Positions 25,674 through 33,353 of a stretch of 48,779 nucleotides of DNA are shown piece after piece. The stretch is from Streptomyces sp. WM4235 (GTDB lineage Bacteria; Actinomycetota; Actinomycetes; Streptomycetales; Streptomycetaceae). The position numbers were made by a program, and so were the translations under genes. Position 1 is the stretch's first letter. Each line of letters begins with the position of its first letter. Where the stretch lies: contig NZ_LGDE01000429.1 in NCBI RefSeq assembly GCF_001279725.1, positions 1 to 48,779 on the forward strand. Direction: 5' to 3'. The notes under the pieces were generated by a model, which had not been told where the DNA came from, did not search any database, and was given only the letters and a program-made list of their open reading frames with translations.

Positions 25674-26938
25674 GCGGTGGGCCTCTCGTCGAGGACGCGG
25701 ACGAGCTTGCCGGAGCGGGAGTTGACGACGAGGTCGCGGTGACGGGTCCACTCGACACCGAGGGGGTGGACGAATCCCGCGGCGACGCTGTCGGGGTAGA
25801 GCGGTCGGGCGGTGTTCAGTCCCTCGACGACCGCCTTGGCCAGGACCTCCAGCGTGCCCGGGTCGTGTTCGGGCGCGGTGGCCAGGCGCAGGATCAGACC
25901 ATCGCGCCCCTCCCAGCGGCGGACGACGAGTTGTGTGCCCGTGACGAGGCCCCCGGTGTCGGCTTCGGCGACGGCGTTCGTGGCGTCGTCCCAGTACAGG
26001 GAGACGGGCCCGACGCGTACGCCTTCCTCGGCGCGGCCCAGGACGCGGAACGCCCCGCCTTCGGTGTCGGTCCACTCGGCGCGGTCGCCGGCGGGGTAGC
26101 GGATGACGGGCATGAGGCTGCGGAAGAGTTGCGTGACGACGACGCGGCCGGGCCGGCCCGCCTCGCGGATCGGTTCGCCGGTCGTCTCGTCGAGGATCTC
26201 CACGACGGTGTGCGGGGTGAAGGGCCGGTGCGTGCGCGTGTCCGGGCCGGCGACGGGCCTGCCGAGGAGGCCGCCGTCGACGCTGGCGTAGCCGAGCGAG
26301 CGGGGTTCGGCGTTGGGGAAGGCGCCCGCGAGGAGGCGGCGCTGGTCGGAGAAGAGCGCCTCGCCCCCGAAGAACAGGAGTTCCACCTGCGGGAGTCGGC
26401 GGCCCGTCGACGTCAGGTGCTCGGCGAGGCGGCACAGGGTGGTCGGCGTGCCGGCGACGACGTGGGCGCCGAAGTCCTGGAGGGCGGAGACCGTCGACTC
26501 CAGGGGCGCTCCGCCGCCGATGGGCAGGCGCACGTTGGACACGGGGGCGTGGGCGAGCGAGTCGAGGACGAACAGGAAGCTCGCGTACAGCTCACCCGCG
26601 TAGAACAGGTCGGCCACCCGGTGACCGGGCCGCAGACCCGCGTCGACGAGACCGGCGCCGAACGCCGTGACGAACTCGCTCCACTCCTCCCGGGTGTAGC
26701 AGGAGAAGCGCGGGGTGCCGGTGGTGCCGCCCGTCTTGTACACGACGGCCTCCGCCAGGGGGGCGGTCAGGACCCGGTTGTCGTGGAGGGTATTGGCGGC
26801 CCAGAACGCGTTCTGATCCACCACCGGCAGGTCGGTGAGGCTGTTCACCTCGGGCGGCAGGTCTGCGTAGAGGTCGGCGTAGAAAGGGGAGCAGTCTCGG
26901 GCGAAACGCACGAGGTCGGAAAACCGCTGGACGGGCAT
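25670..26938 (-). CDS. PaaK-type adenylate-forming ligase
   Basis: A 422-residue phenylacetate-CoA-ligase-like enzyme that activates a carboxylic acid with ATP and passes it to CoA or a carrier protein. The phosphate loop is K-T-G-G-T-T-G-T-P (68-76), with G-G-E-A-L-F at about 210, P-V-I-R-Y-P-A-G-D at about 298-306 and a C-terminal S-R-S-G-K-L lysine motif. I chose ATG 26938, preceded by AAAGG at 6 bp, rather than the upstream in-frame start at 27070, which adds an unrelated N-terminus. It is the first gene of the five-gene minus operon. A free carrier protein is encoded at 28712, and loading that carrier is one possible role. Confidence 0.85.
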   Translation of the reverse strand: MPVQRFSDLVRFARDCSPFYADLYADLPPEVNSLTDLPVVDQNAFWAANTLHDNRVLTAPLAEAVVYKTGGTTGTPRFSCYTREEWSEFVTAFGAGLVDAGLRPGHRVADLFYAGELYASFLFVLDSLAHAPVSNVRLPIGGGAPLESTVSALQDFGAHVVAGTPTTLCRLAEHLTSTGRRLPQVELLFFGGEALFSDQRRLLAGAFPNAEPRSLGYASVDGGLLGRPVAGPDTRTHRPFTPHTVVEILDETTGEPIREAGRPGRVVVTQLFRSLMPVIRYPAGDRAEWTDTEGGAFRVLGRAEEGVRVGPVSLYWDDATNAVAEADTGGLVTGTQLVVRRWEGRDGLILRLATAPEHDPGTLEVLAKAVVEGLNTARPLYPDSVAAGFVHPLGVEWTRHRDLVVNSRSGKLVRVLDERPTA

Positions 26939-27762
26939 GCTGCCTTTACCTGAAGACGAAGTTGAAAGGGAAAGGAAACAGGCGGCCACTGCGGCGTGAC
27001 GGTCCCCCGACCTCATCTGTTGACTAGTCAACAATGCACGTGTGCCCTGTAGTTCGAAGGTGCGAGCCACACCTGATCCCGTCTCACATCATGGAACACG
27101 GGGGACGCACCGCCAAATCGATGGCACGTACGAGCGGGCCGCAAAGTAGACTTCCGGCCCCCCTGGCCGAAAAGGTGGCGGCGCCGACGCCTCCGCGGCA
27201 ACCGACCTCACGTGTGCCGGACATCACGTTCCTCGGGCGGGCCGGATCGGGGAAATTCGGTACCGCCCATGCGGACACGCCATGAAGGGGTGACGCCAAT
27301 CACTCCCCCGGGCGGCTCCGGCCATCGACTGCGAAAGCCCTCTGGGCGTGCCGAACTTGACAGTTCACGGACGCCAATGGAAACGTCATCCACACCCGGA
27401 GCGTGCGACGTTGGGGGAACGTCAGCGCCATCACCGCCGAACGTGAGCGATGGACCTCAGGCTTTGTCCGCAGGTCACTCGCAGCTCATCACGGGAGCAG
27501 GCGTCTGCTCGCACCAACAGCTCCAAGGGAATACCCACGCACATGTTCCACCGACGCACCACCGACCTCGACGCCGCGACCACGGCCCTTTCGACCCTGC
27601 CCGCCCCACCGCGCGCGGTGAAATCGGTTCCGGCCCGCAATCCTTGCCCGCGGCTCCCGCTCAGCCGCCACCTCGGTCATGCTCGCCCCGCCGAGCGCCA
27701 GGGGTTTTACCGGGCGGATCCCGTTCCCGGGGGGACAGCGGCGCGTCGATAGAGTCGCGATC
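26939..27762. promoter_or_regulatory. 824-bp intergenic region with divergent promoters
   Basis: This region separates the minus LuxC/LuxE operon from the plus DUF402 gene. It holds the 16-bp palindrome at 27018-27033. Otherwise the DNA is of mixed composition without persuasive coding bias. A 69-codon frame at 27543-27752 (start M-F-H-R-R-T-T-D-L) has only a distant GGGA site and is not called. No RNA gene or insertion sequence is recognisable. Confidence 0.45.
27018..27033. promoter_or_regulatory. Perfect 16-bp palindrome, probable operator
   Basis: TGTTGACTAGTCAACA is perfectly symmetric and lies 80 bp upstream of the PaaK-type ligase start, in the promoter region of the LuxC/LuxE operon. 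The core TTGACTAGTCAA resembles operators bound by MarR-type dimeric regulators, for which TTGACTAGTCAA-like sites are common. No MarR or TetR gene is found in the window, so the regulator must be elsewhere. Confidence 0.6.
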
Positions 27763-28335
27763 ATGCAAACCACCTTTTCTGTCGGCGAAGTGATTGTCCG
27801 GCGCGAAATCCTGGACGATTACGAATGGATTCGCTATCCGGTGCGAGTGGCCGCCGACGACGGCCACACCCTGGCCGTCTATCTGGCCAAGAACACGCCC
27901 CTCACATTCGGGACCCAAGAGTTCCGCTGGGGCCCGCACCCCTGGGCCGCGTTCGAGCACGTCTGGCAGTCGGACGGCGTACTGCAGCTGCAGCGGCCCG
28001 GGGAGGGCTACTCGGTGTGGGCGCGCCGGGAGGGCTCTCGGTTCCAGGGCTGGTACGTCAACTTCCAGGAGCCGATGCGCCGCACACCGGACGGTTTCGA
28101 CACGCTGGACCAGGAGTTGGACCTGTGGATCCCCGGCGATGGTTCGCCCTACCGGTGGAAGGACGTCGACGAGTTCGAGGAGCGGGTGCGCTCCGGCGGC
28201 TTCACCACGCACGAGGAGGCGTCCGTACGCGCGGCGGCCGCCGAGGTGGTCGCCCTTGTGGAGCGGGGTGCGGGCTGGTGGGAGGAGTGGCGCGACTGGC
28301 GGGCGCCGACCTCCTGGGAGGTTCCGGCACGTTGA
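27763..28335 (+). CDS. DUF402 (FomD-like) family protein
   Basis: The 190-residue protein belongs to DUF402, metal-dependent hydrolases that include FomD of fosfomycin biosynthesis (cytidylyl-phosphonate hydrolase) and various nucleoside diphosphate phosphatases. Typical features are the W-Y-V-N-F-Q-E-P motif (about 100-107), the acidic metal-binding block F-D-T-L-D-Q-E-L-D, and W-K-D-V-D-E-F-E further on. The start is ATG 27763, after a GCGATC stretch without a strong ribosome site; an in-frame ATG at 27679 is less likely. DUF402 genes occur throughout Streptomyces, so proximity to a phosphonate cluster may be chance. The FomD link makes it worth noting. Confidence 0.82.
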   Translation: MQTTFSVGEVIVRREILDDYEWIRYPVRVAADDGHTLAVYLAKNTPLTFGTQEFRWGPHPWAAFEHVWQSDGVLQLQRPGEGYSVWARREGSRFQGWYVNFQEPMRRTPDGFDTLDQELDLWIPGDGSPYRWKDVDEFEERVRSGGFTTHEEASVRAAAAEVVALVERGAGWWEEWRDWRAPTSWEVPAR

Positions 28336-28711
28336 GAAAAGGCGCCGTTACAGGCCGCCATATTGCCATTCCATAACCAGGGTCGGATTGCTTCGACGGC
28401 TGCCATGTGATTGGATCATGTCATTCGCATTACCGACCGGTAAGTCGGCTGTACGCGATCGGTCGACCATGCGAGTGGAATTGGTGGACGGCCGGCTGCG
28501 GCAGCCCGCGAGGGGTTGTTAAAGGGGAGTCAAAAAGTTTCTCCGGCTCCTGTAAAAGATTCGGTGCGACTCGCGCTCCCTGAGCCGCTGTCGGGCAACT
28601 CCCATTCCGTGCTGCCCACATGGTCAAACCTGACCGGCAGTTCAAGCCGAAAGCACGTGCTCGACCTGGGCGCGCTCTTGCCCTGGCGGCAGATTCGAGA
28701 GGATCGACATA
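28336..28711. promoter_or_regulatory. 376-bp A/T-richer leader of the carrier protein gene
   Basis: No gene is seen. Relative A/T richness at 28340-28600 suggests promoter DNA for the phosphonate cluster. It contains an inverted repeat at 28430-28443 (listed separately) and a purine-rich tract (GTTAAAGGGGAGTCAAAAAG) at about 28517-28536. The GAGGA ribosome site for the carrier gene is at 28699-28703. Confidence 0.45.
28430..28443. promoter_or_regulatory. Inverted repeat TTACCG-AC-CGGTAA, operator candidate
   Basis: TTACCG and CGGTAA are perfect inverted 6-mers with a 2-bp centre. The core ACCGACCGGT is like the middle of autoregulatory elements bound by gamma-butyrolactone receptor repressors in Streptomyces (ACCGACCGGT-type). 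The outer arms do not follow the full consensus. It lies 270 bp upstream of the carrier protein gene and might control the phosphonate cluster. Confidence 0.4.
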
Positions 28712-28951
28712 TTGAACGCGAGTATTGTGGAGACGCTTTCCCACCTCTGGGAAGAAGCTCTCGGCGAGCCCGTCACCGATATTGACGCCGATTTCTTCGA
28801 CCTCGGCGGTGATTCGCTCATGGCGCTGACAATCGCGACCCGTGCGATCGATGCGGGACTTCCCATGCCGCGTTCCGGAGTTCTTCGCCGGAGCACCATC
28901 AGGCAGCTCGCGGAAGCGGTGGAAAAGCCGGAACTCTTCGAACAGGTCTGA
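28712..28951 (+). CDS. Free-standing acyl/peptidyl carrier protein
   Basis: A 79-residue discrete carrier domain. The phosphopantetheine site D-L-G-G-D-S-L has its Ser at residue 35, preceded by the A-D-F-F helix-end motif. Helices around it are as expected for an NRPS-type carrier protein. The start is TTG 28712 with GAGGA 8 bp upstream. It is the only carrier protein in the window. It could be loaded by the adenylation domain of the fusion at 37310 and be used by the stand-alone condensation protein at 35076, or it could be loaded by the PaaK-type ligases of the opposite operon. Both options are inference. It stands 450 bp before the MFS gene that opens the main phosphonate operon. Confidence 0.87.
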   Translation: MNASIVETLSHLWEEALGEPVTDIDADFFDLGGDSLMALTIATRAIDAGLPMPRSGVLRRSTIRQLAEAVEKPELFEQV

Positions 28952-29401
28952 ATCGAGGAGTTGCCGCTCCGGGGTGGGCTCGTACCGACACCGGGACCAT
29001 GTGTCGGTGGCGAGTTCCGGCTGCCGCGACAGGGTGTCCCACCACACCGTGACCGGCACGCTCCCGCGCATCATCGAGTTGACCGGTCGGCCTGGCGGCC
29101 ACCAGGCGGAACTCGCCCTCCGGACAGCCGACTTGGACCTCATCGCGCCTGTGGGTGAGATGTTGCCTTCGCGCCGGCCGTCCGGCCGAAGCGGATACGT
29201 CCGGACCGAATCCGACTGTGGCTCAACACCACGCACCGCGAAGCACGTTGCAGCCTCCGTGGCATCAACGACGTGGCGGAAGGGGTGCGTTGCCGGATGC
29301 GGCCTCCATCGTCCGTCGGTCCGCCCGGGAGCCACCGCCCACCGGTGAAATCACAGCGGGCAGCTGATCCGCGACCCTCCCGCCGCTAACGGGGAACCCC
29401 C
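28952..29401. other. 450-bp stretch with no convincing gene
   Basis: Three frames stay open for 170-500 bp, but none has a good start or a recognisable product. Short protein-like fragments appear in different frames, so this may be decayed coding DNA, or simply the long leader of the MFS gene at 29402. The promoter of the phosphonate operon could be here. Confidence 0.35.
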
Positions 29402-30700
29402 TTGCCCAAAAGCCCTCTGCCCACCACACTCACCAGACCCCTCGACCTCCTGCGCGACCTGGTCCCCGAGCCCGGCGCGGCGCGCCCGATGGCCGCCCTG
29501 ACGTTCGCGCAGTCGCTCGGCACCGGTCTCTTCCTCACCTCCAGCGTGATCTTCTTCACCCGGACCGCAGGATTCTCCGCCGACCAACTGGCGATCGCCA
29601 TGTCGATCGCGGGTGTCTGCGGTTTCCTCTGCTCGATGCCGGCCGGCCGGATCGCCGATCGGTTCGGGGCACGCGTTCCGCTGGCCATCAGCTACGCGCT
29701 GCTGGGCCCCCTGTTCTTCGTCTACCCCTTCGTCGACAACCTGGCCGAGTTCGTCGTGGTCGCGGCCCTCATCGGGATCTGCGAAACAGGGGCCGGCGGC
29801 CCGCTGCGCGGCGCCCTGATTCACGCCCTGTTCGGCAAGGCCAAGGCGTCGGGGGTGCGCGCCCAGATGCGCAGCCTCTTCAATCTCGGCTTCACCGGCG
29901 GGGCGGCCCTGGCGGGCCTGGCACTGGCCGACGGCAGCCGCTCCGCCTTCATCGCGATCACCACGGCGAACGCGGTACTCCAGCTGAGCTGCGCCGTCAT
30001 CGCCTTCCGGTTGCGGCCGCCGGCCGATGTGGAGCCCGTTCCGGCGGCGCCCGCCAAACGGTCCTGGGTCGCGATCAAGGACCGGCGCTTCCTGCTCGCG
30101 ACCGGGCTCAGCGGTGTGCTGGAGTTCTATCTGCCAGTCCTGACGGTGGGCATGCCGTTGTGGATCGTCCACCGGACCGGCGCCCCCGGAGCCCTGACGG
30201 CCGTTCTGATCGCCCTGAACACGATCATGGTGGTGCTCTTCCAGCGCGTCGCGAGCAGGGGCTCGGAGACCGTGCACGGCTCTGGTCGCCTGCTCGTACG
30301 GGCAGGAGTGCTGCTGGCGGTCGCCTGTGTGCTGTTCGCCCTGTCCGGGGGCAGAGGAGCGGTCTGGGCCACGGTGTTCCTGGTGCCCTCGCTGATCGCG
30401 CTCACCCTGGGCGAGCTGGCCCAGGCCTCGGGCAGTTGGGGACTGGCCTTCGCCCTGCCGCCCCCCGACCGCATGGGCGAGTACCAAGGCGTCTTCGCTC
30501 TCGCGCGGGGCTTCCAGCAGTTCCTGGGCCCCGCTCTCGTCACCGTGCTCACGATGAGTCTCGGCGCCACCGGCTGGCTGATCCTGGCCGCGCTGTTCCT
30601 CGTCACCGGCCTTGCCGCCGGTCGAGCCTTCACCCGACAGACCCCATCGGACCCGGCGGCGTCCATCGATGCCGCCGCACCAAAGGAGTTAACCCCATGA
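29402..30700 (+). CDS. MFS transporter 4, first gene of the phosphonate operon
   Basis: A 432-residue major facilitator with about 12 hydrophobic segments and the motif R-I-A-D-R-F-G-A-R (about 82-90). The start is TTG 29402 with GGGGA 6 bp upstream; an ATG at 29490 would cut the cytoplasmic N-terminus. The fourth codon from the end is TTA (30689-30691), the only TTA codon I found in a called gene, and the TGA stop overlaps the pepM start (ATGA). It most likely exports the phosphonate, or imports a precursor or confers self-resistance. It is co-transcribed with the mutase gene. Confidence 0.85.
   Translation: MPKSPLPTTLTRPLDLLRDLVPEPGAARPMAALTFAQSLGTGLFLTSSVIFFTRTAGFSADQLAIAMSIAGVCGFLCSMPAGRIADRFGARVPLAISYALLGPLFFVYPFVDNLAEFVVVAALIGICETGAGGPLRGALIHALFGKAKASGVRAQMRSLFNLGFTGGAALAGLALADGSRSAFIAITTANAVLQLSCAVIAFRLRPPADVEPVPAAPAKRSWVAIKDRRFLLATGLSGVLEFYLPVLTVGMPLWIVHRTGAPGALTAVLIALNTIMVVLFQRVASRGSETVHGSGRLLVRAGVLLAVACVLFALSGGRGAVWATVFLVPSLIALTLGELAQASGSWGLAFALPPPDRMGEYQGVFALARGFQQFLGPALVTVLTMSLGATGWLILAALFLVTGLAAGRAFTRQTPSDPAASIDAAAPKELTP
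30682..30700 (+). promoter_or_regulatory. pepM ribosome-binding site overlapping a TTA codon (bldA control point)
   Basis: AAAGGAG (30682-30688) is the ribosome site of pepM, 8 bp before its ATG at 30697. The in-frame codon immediately after it in the upstream MFS gene is TTA (30689-30691), followed by ACC CCA TGA, and the TGA overlaps the pepM ATG. In Streptomyces TTA is read only by the bldA tRNA, made late in development. Ribosomes halted here without that tRNA would sit on the pepM initiation region, so translation of the mutase could be tied to bldA. The sequence facts are seen; the control is inferred. Confidence 0.6.
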
Positions 30701-31557
30701 TCCGCAACAGCTATCCGTCGTTCCGACAGGTACTGGCCGACAACCCCCTGACCAAGATCGCCGGTGCGCACTCCTCCCTGGGCGGCCGCATCGCCGAGCA
30801 GAGCGGCTTCCAGGCCGTGTGGGCGTCGAGCTTCGAGATCTCCGCGGCGCGCTGCCTCCCCGACGCCAGCCTCCTGAGCATGACGGACTATCTGGAAGCG
30901 GCCGCCAACATCCAGAAGGCGCTCTCCGTGCCGGTCGTCGCCGACTGCGACACCGGGTTCGGCAACAGCATGAACGTCGCCTACATGGTGGCCGAGTACG
31001 AGAGCGCCGGCATCACCGCCGTGAGCATCGAAGACAAGATCTTCCCGAAGATGAACAGCTTCGCGGCCGCCGATCACACCCTGCTGGATGTGAGCGCCTT
31101 CGCCCACAAGATCGAGACGGCGAAGAAGGCCCAGCGGACCGACGACTTCTTCGTCATCGCCCGCACGGAGGCCATGATCAGCGGACTCGGTGTCGACGAG
31201 GCCCTCAAGCGGTGCAACGCCTACGCCGATGCCGGCGCGGACGCGGTGCTCGTCCACTCGAAGCAGAAGACCAAGGACCAGGTCCTTGAGTTCCTCGCCC
31301 ACTGGGACGACCGGCTGCCCGTCGTCGTGGTGCCCACCACCTACCCCGACTGGCACGCGGACGACGCCCGGGCCGCGGGTGTGTCGGCCGTCATCTACGC
31401 GAACCAGGGACTGCGCGCCACGATCACGTCGCTGCGCTCCACCTACCGGTCGATCTACGAGACCGGCCACACCTCTCACCTGGAGGACAGCATCTCCGGG
31501 GTCAAAGACGTCTTCGACCTCCAGCAGCTCGACGAGTGGCAGCAGCTGGGCGCCTGA
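30697..31557 (+). CDS. pepM: Phosphoenolpyruvate mutase (PEP phosphonomutase)
   Basis: It converts phosphoenolpyruvate to 3-phosphonopyruvate, the C-P bond-forming entry step of nearly all phosphonate natural products. The 286-residue protein has the isocitrate-lyase-type barrel with D-C-D-T-G-F-G (83-89) and the diagnostic motif E-D-K-I-F-P-K-M-N-S (112-121), which distinguishes mutases (EDKxxxKxNS) from lyases. Length is typical. The ATG overlaps the MFS stop. No phosphonopyruvate decarboxylase of the usual short type follows. The equilibrium is instead likely pulled by a dehydrogenase that makes phosphonolactate (see 37310). A 58-bp gap with a hairpin separates it from the transketolase genes. 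Confidence 0.96.
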   Translation: MIRNSYPSFRQVLADNPLTKIAGAHSSLGGRIAEQSGFQAVWASSFEISAARCLPDASLLSMTDYLEAAANIQKALSVPVVADCDTGFGNSMNVAYMVAEYESAGITAVSIEDKIFPKMNSFAAADHTLLDVSAFAHKIETAKKAQRTDDFFVIARTEAMISGLGVDEALKRCNAYADAGADAVLVHSKQKTKDQVLEFLAHWDDRLPVVVVPTTYPDWHADDARAAGVSAVIYANQGLRATITSLRSTYRSIYETGHTSHLEDSISGVKDVFDLQQLDEWQQLGA

Positions 31558-31576
31558 CAGCCGTATTTCCCCCACC

Positions 31577-31595
31577 GTCTGATGTTCCATCAGAC
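31577..31595. promoter_or_regulatory. Perfect 8-bp inverted repeat between pepM and transketolase genes
   Basis: GTCTGATG and CATCAGAC form a perfect 8-bp stem with a 3-nt loop (TTC). It lies in the 58-bp gap inside the operon, 20 bp after the pepM stop. It is not G/C-rich enough for a strong terminator. It may stabilise the pepM mRNA end, slow transcription, or serve as an operator. Confidence 0.6.
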
Positions 31596-31615
31596 ATGAA
31601 CCAGGAAGGAACACA

Positions 31616-32437
31616 GTGTCGTTGCAAGACGCGGCCACGGTGCGCCGCCAGGCGGCGCGCGCCCGGGCGCTCGCGCTGACCACGGTCAGCACCGCCAAGA
31701 CCGGTCACATCGGCGCGGATCTGTCCGCCATGGACATCCTCTGCGCCCTCTACTTCGGCGTGCTTCGCGGCGAGGCCGACGAGGCGGACCGGGACCGGTT
31801 CATCCTCAGCAAGGCACATGCGTCCGCGGCCATGTACAGCGTGCTGGCGCTGAAGGGGCTGCTCCCGGAAGAGGAGCTGGCGACCTTCGGCGGCGAGAAC
31901 TCGCGGCTGAGCACCGTGGTGTCGACCCGGGTGCCGGGCATCGAGTTCAACACCGGCTCGCTCGGCCACGGCCTCTCCCTCGGCGTCGGCTCCGCGCTCG
32001 GTGCCCGCATCCAGGGCTCCACGCGGCGCACCTTCGTGCTGACCGGTGACGGCGAGCTCCAGGAGGGCAGCAACTGGGAAGCGGCGATGCTCGCGGCCTC
32101 CCGCAACCTCGACAGCCTCGTCGCGGTCGTCGACCGCAACCTCGCCCAGAAGGGCGCCAGCACCGAGGACATCAACGCCCTGGAGCCGCTCGACGACAAG
32201 TGGCGCTCCTTCGGCTGGGAGGTGCGCACCGTCGACGGGCACGACATCGACGCGCTGCTCGACGTGTTCCGTTCGGCGCCGCTGACCCCCGGCAAGCCGA
32301 CCTGCGTCATCGCCTCCACGGTCAAGGGCAAGGGCGTGTCCTTCATGGAACGCAACCTCGAATGGCACAGCCGCCAGATCACGCCGGAACTTCTGCAGCA
32401 GGCGCTCCAGGAGCTTGAGGAGGTCTCCAATGACTGA
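31616..32437 (+). CDS. Transketolase-like ThDP ketotransferase, N-terminal subunit
   Basis: A 273-residue protein equal to the N-terminal (pyrophosphate-binding) half of transketolase. It has G-S-L-G-H-G-L-S (114-121) and the thiamine-diphosphate motif G-D-G-E-L-Q-E-G-S-N-W-E (144-155), with the closing D-R-N at about 181. The GTG start at 31616 has AGGAAGGA upstream. The C-terminal half is encoded by the next gene, overlapping by 8 bp, so the two form a heterodimer. Phosphonothrixin biosynthesis uses such a heterodimeric ThDP-dependent ketotransferase together with an acetolactate synthase to extend 3-hydroxy-2-oxopropylphosphonate; the same trio is present here in adjacent genes. Confidence 0.92.
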   Translation: MSLQDAATVRRQAARARALALTTVSTAKTGHIGADLSAMDILCALYFGVLRGEADEADRDRFILSKAHASAAMYSVLALKGLLPEEELATFGGENSRLSTVVSTRVPGIEFNTGSLGHGLSLGVGSALGARIQGSTRRTFVLTGDGELQEGSNWEAAMLAASRNLDSLVAVVDRNLAQKGASTEDINALEPLDDKWRSFGWEVRTVDGHDIDALLDVFRSAPLTPGKPTCVIASTVKGKGVSFMERNLEWHSRQITPELLQQALQELEEVSND

Positions 32438-33353
32438 CTGCGCCACCGCGTTCTCCGCCGCTCTGCTCGAGCTGGCGCGCAAGGACGAGCGGATCTGCAT
32501 CGTCAACAACGACTCCGCCGAGACCCACTCCGCGCTCGGCTTCCAGTCCGAGTTCCCCGACCGCTTCGTCGATGTCGGCATCGCCGAGCAGAACCTGGTG
32601 GGCGTCTCGATCGGCCTGGCCAACAGCGGTCTGCGCCCGTTCGTCTACTCCGCCTCCTGCTTCATGGCCTCACGGGCCCTGGAGCAGATCAAGAACGCCG
32701 CCTACACCAACTCCGACGTCATCTTCTGTGGCTTCGTCAGCGGGCTGGCCTACGGCGCGCTCGGCGGCACCCACCACGCGGTCGAGGACCTGGCGTGGAT
32801 GCGCGCCATCCCGCGCATGAAGGTGCTCGCACCGGCAACGCCCCGCGACACCGTCGCCGCGCTCCACGAGGCCCTTGCCCACGACGGTCCGGTCTACATC
32901 CGGATCGTCAGCAAGCTCGACACCCCCGAACTGTTCCCGGCCGACCACACCTTCAGCTACGGCGGATCGGCCCAGCTGCGCGACGGCGCCGACGTCACCC
33001 TGATCGGCAGCGGTCTGCTCACCACCCGACTCGTGGAGGCCGCCCGCCTCCTCGCCGAGGACGGTGTGGAGGCCCGCGTCCTGCACCTGGGCTCCGTCGA
33101 ACCGATCGACACCGAGGCCATCGCCAGGGCGGCACGCGAGACGGGCCGACTCGTGGTCGCCGAGGACCACGTGGTCAACGGCGGCCTCGGCGGCGCGGTC
33201 GCCGAGGTCGTGGTGCGCACCACCCCCGTGCCCGTCCTGCAGATCGGCATACCGCAGGTGTTCGCACCCATCGGCCCCGCCGAGTTCCTTTACGAGCACT
33301 TCGGGCTGACGGCGCAAGGGCTGGCACAGCGGGTACGGCAGTGGTTGGGATGA
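32430..33353 (+). CDS. Transketolase-like ThDP ketotransferase, C-terminal subunit
   Basis: A 307-residue protein equal to the pyrimidine-binding and C-terminal domains of transketolase. The catalytic Glu is E53 in G-I-A-E-Q-N-L. It has the T-H-H-A-V-E-D-L loop (about 112-119) and the C-terminal transketolase domain (from about 180) with L-I-G-S-G. Split transketolases occur in several pathways that transfer a two-carbon unit. It overlaps the N-terminal subunit gene by 8 bp and the ThDP enzyme gene at 33350 by 4 bp, so stoichiometric translation is expected. Confidence 0.92.
   Translation: MTDCATAFSAALLELARKDERICIVNNDSAETHSALGFQSEFPDRFVDVGIAEQNLVGVSIGLANSGLRPFVYSASCFMASRALEQIKNAAYTNSDVIFCGFVSGLAYGALGGTHHAVEDLAWMRAIPRMKVLAPATPRDTVAALHEALAHDGPVYIRIVSKLDTPELFPADHTFSYGGSAQLRDGADVTLIGSGLLTTRLVEAARLLAEDGVEARVLHLGSVEPIDTEAIARAARETGRLVVAEDHVVNGGLGGAVAEVVVRTTPVPVLQIGIPQVFAPIGPAEFLYEHFGLTAQGLAQRVRQWLG

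Noticed and set aside
27543..27752. 69-codon plus-strand frame beginning M-F-H-R-R-T-T-D-L
   Set aside because: The nearest Shine-Dalgarno-like site is too far upstream, the second half is Pro/Arg-rich low complexity, and no family is recognised.
28952..29401. Possible transposase or NRPS gene remnant
   Set aside because: Short protein-like pieces appear in several frames, but no motif is shared with a known family and no inverted or target repeats were seen.
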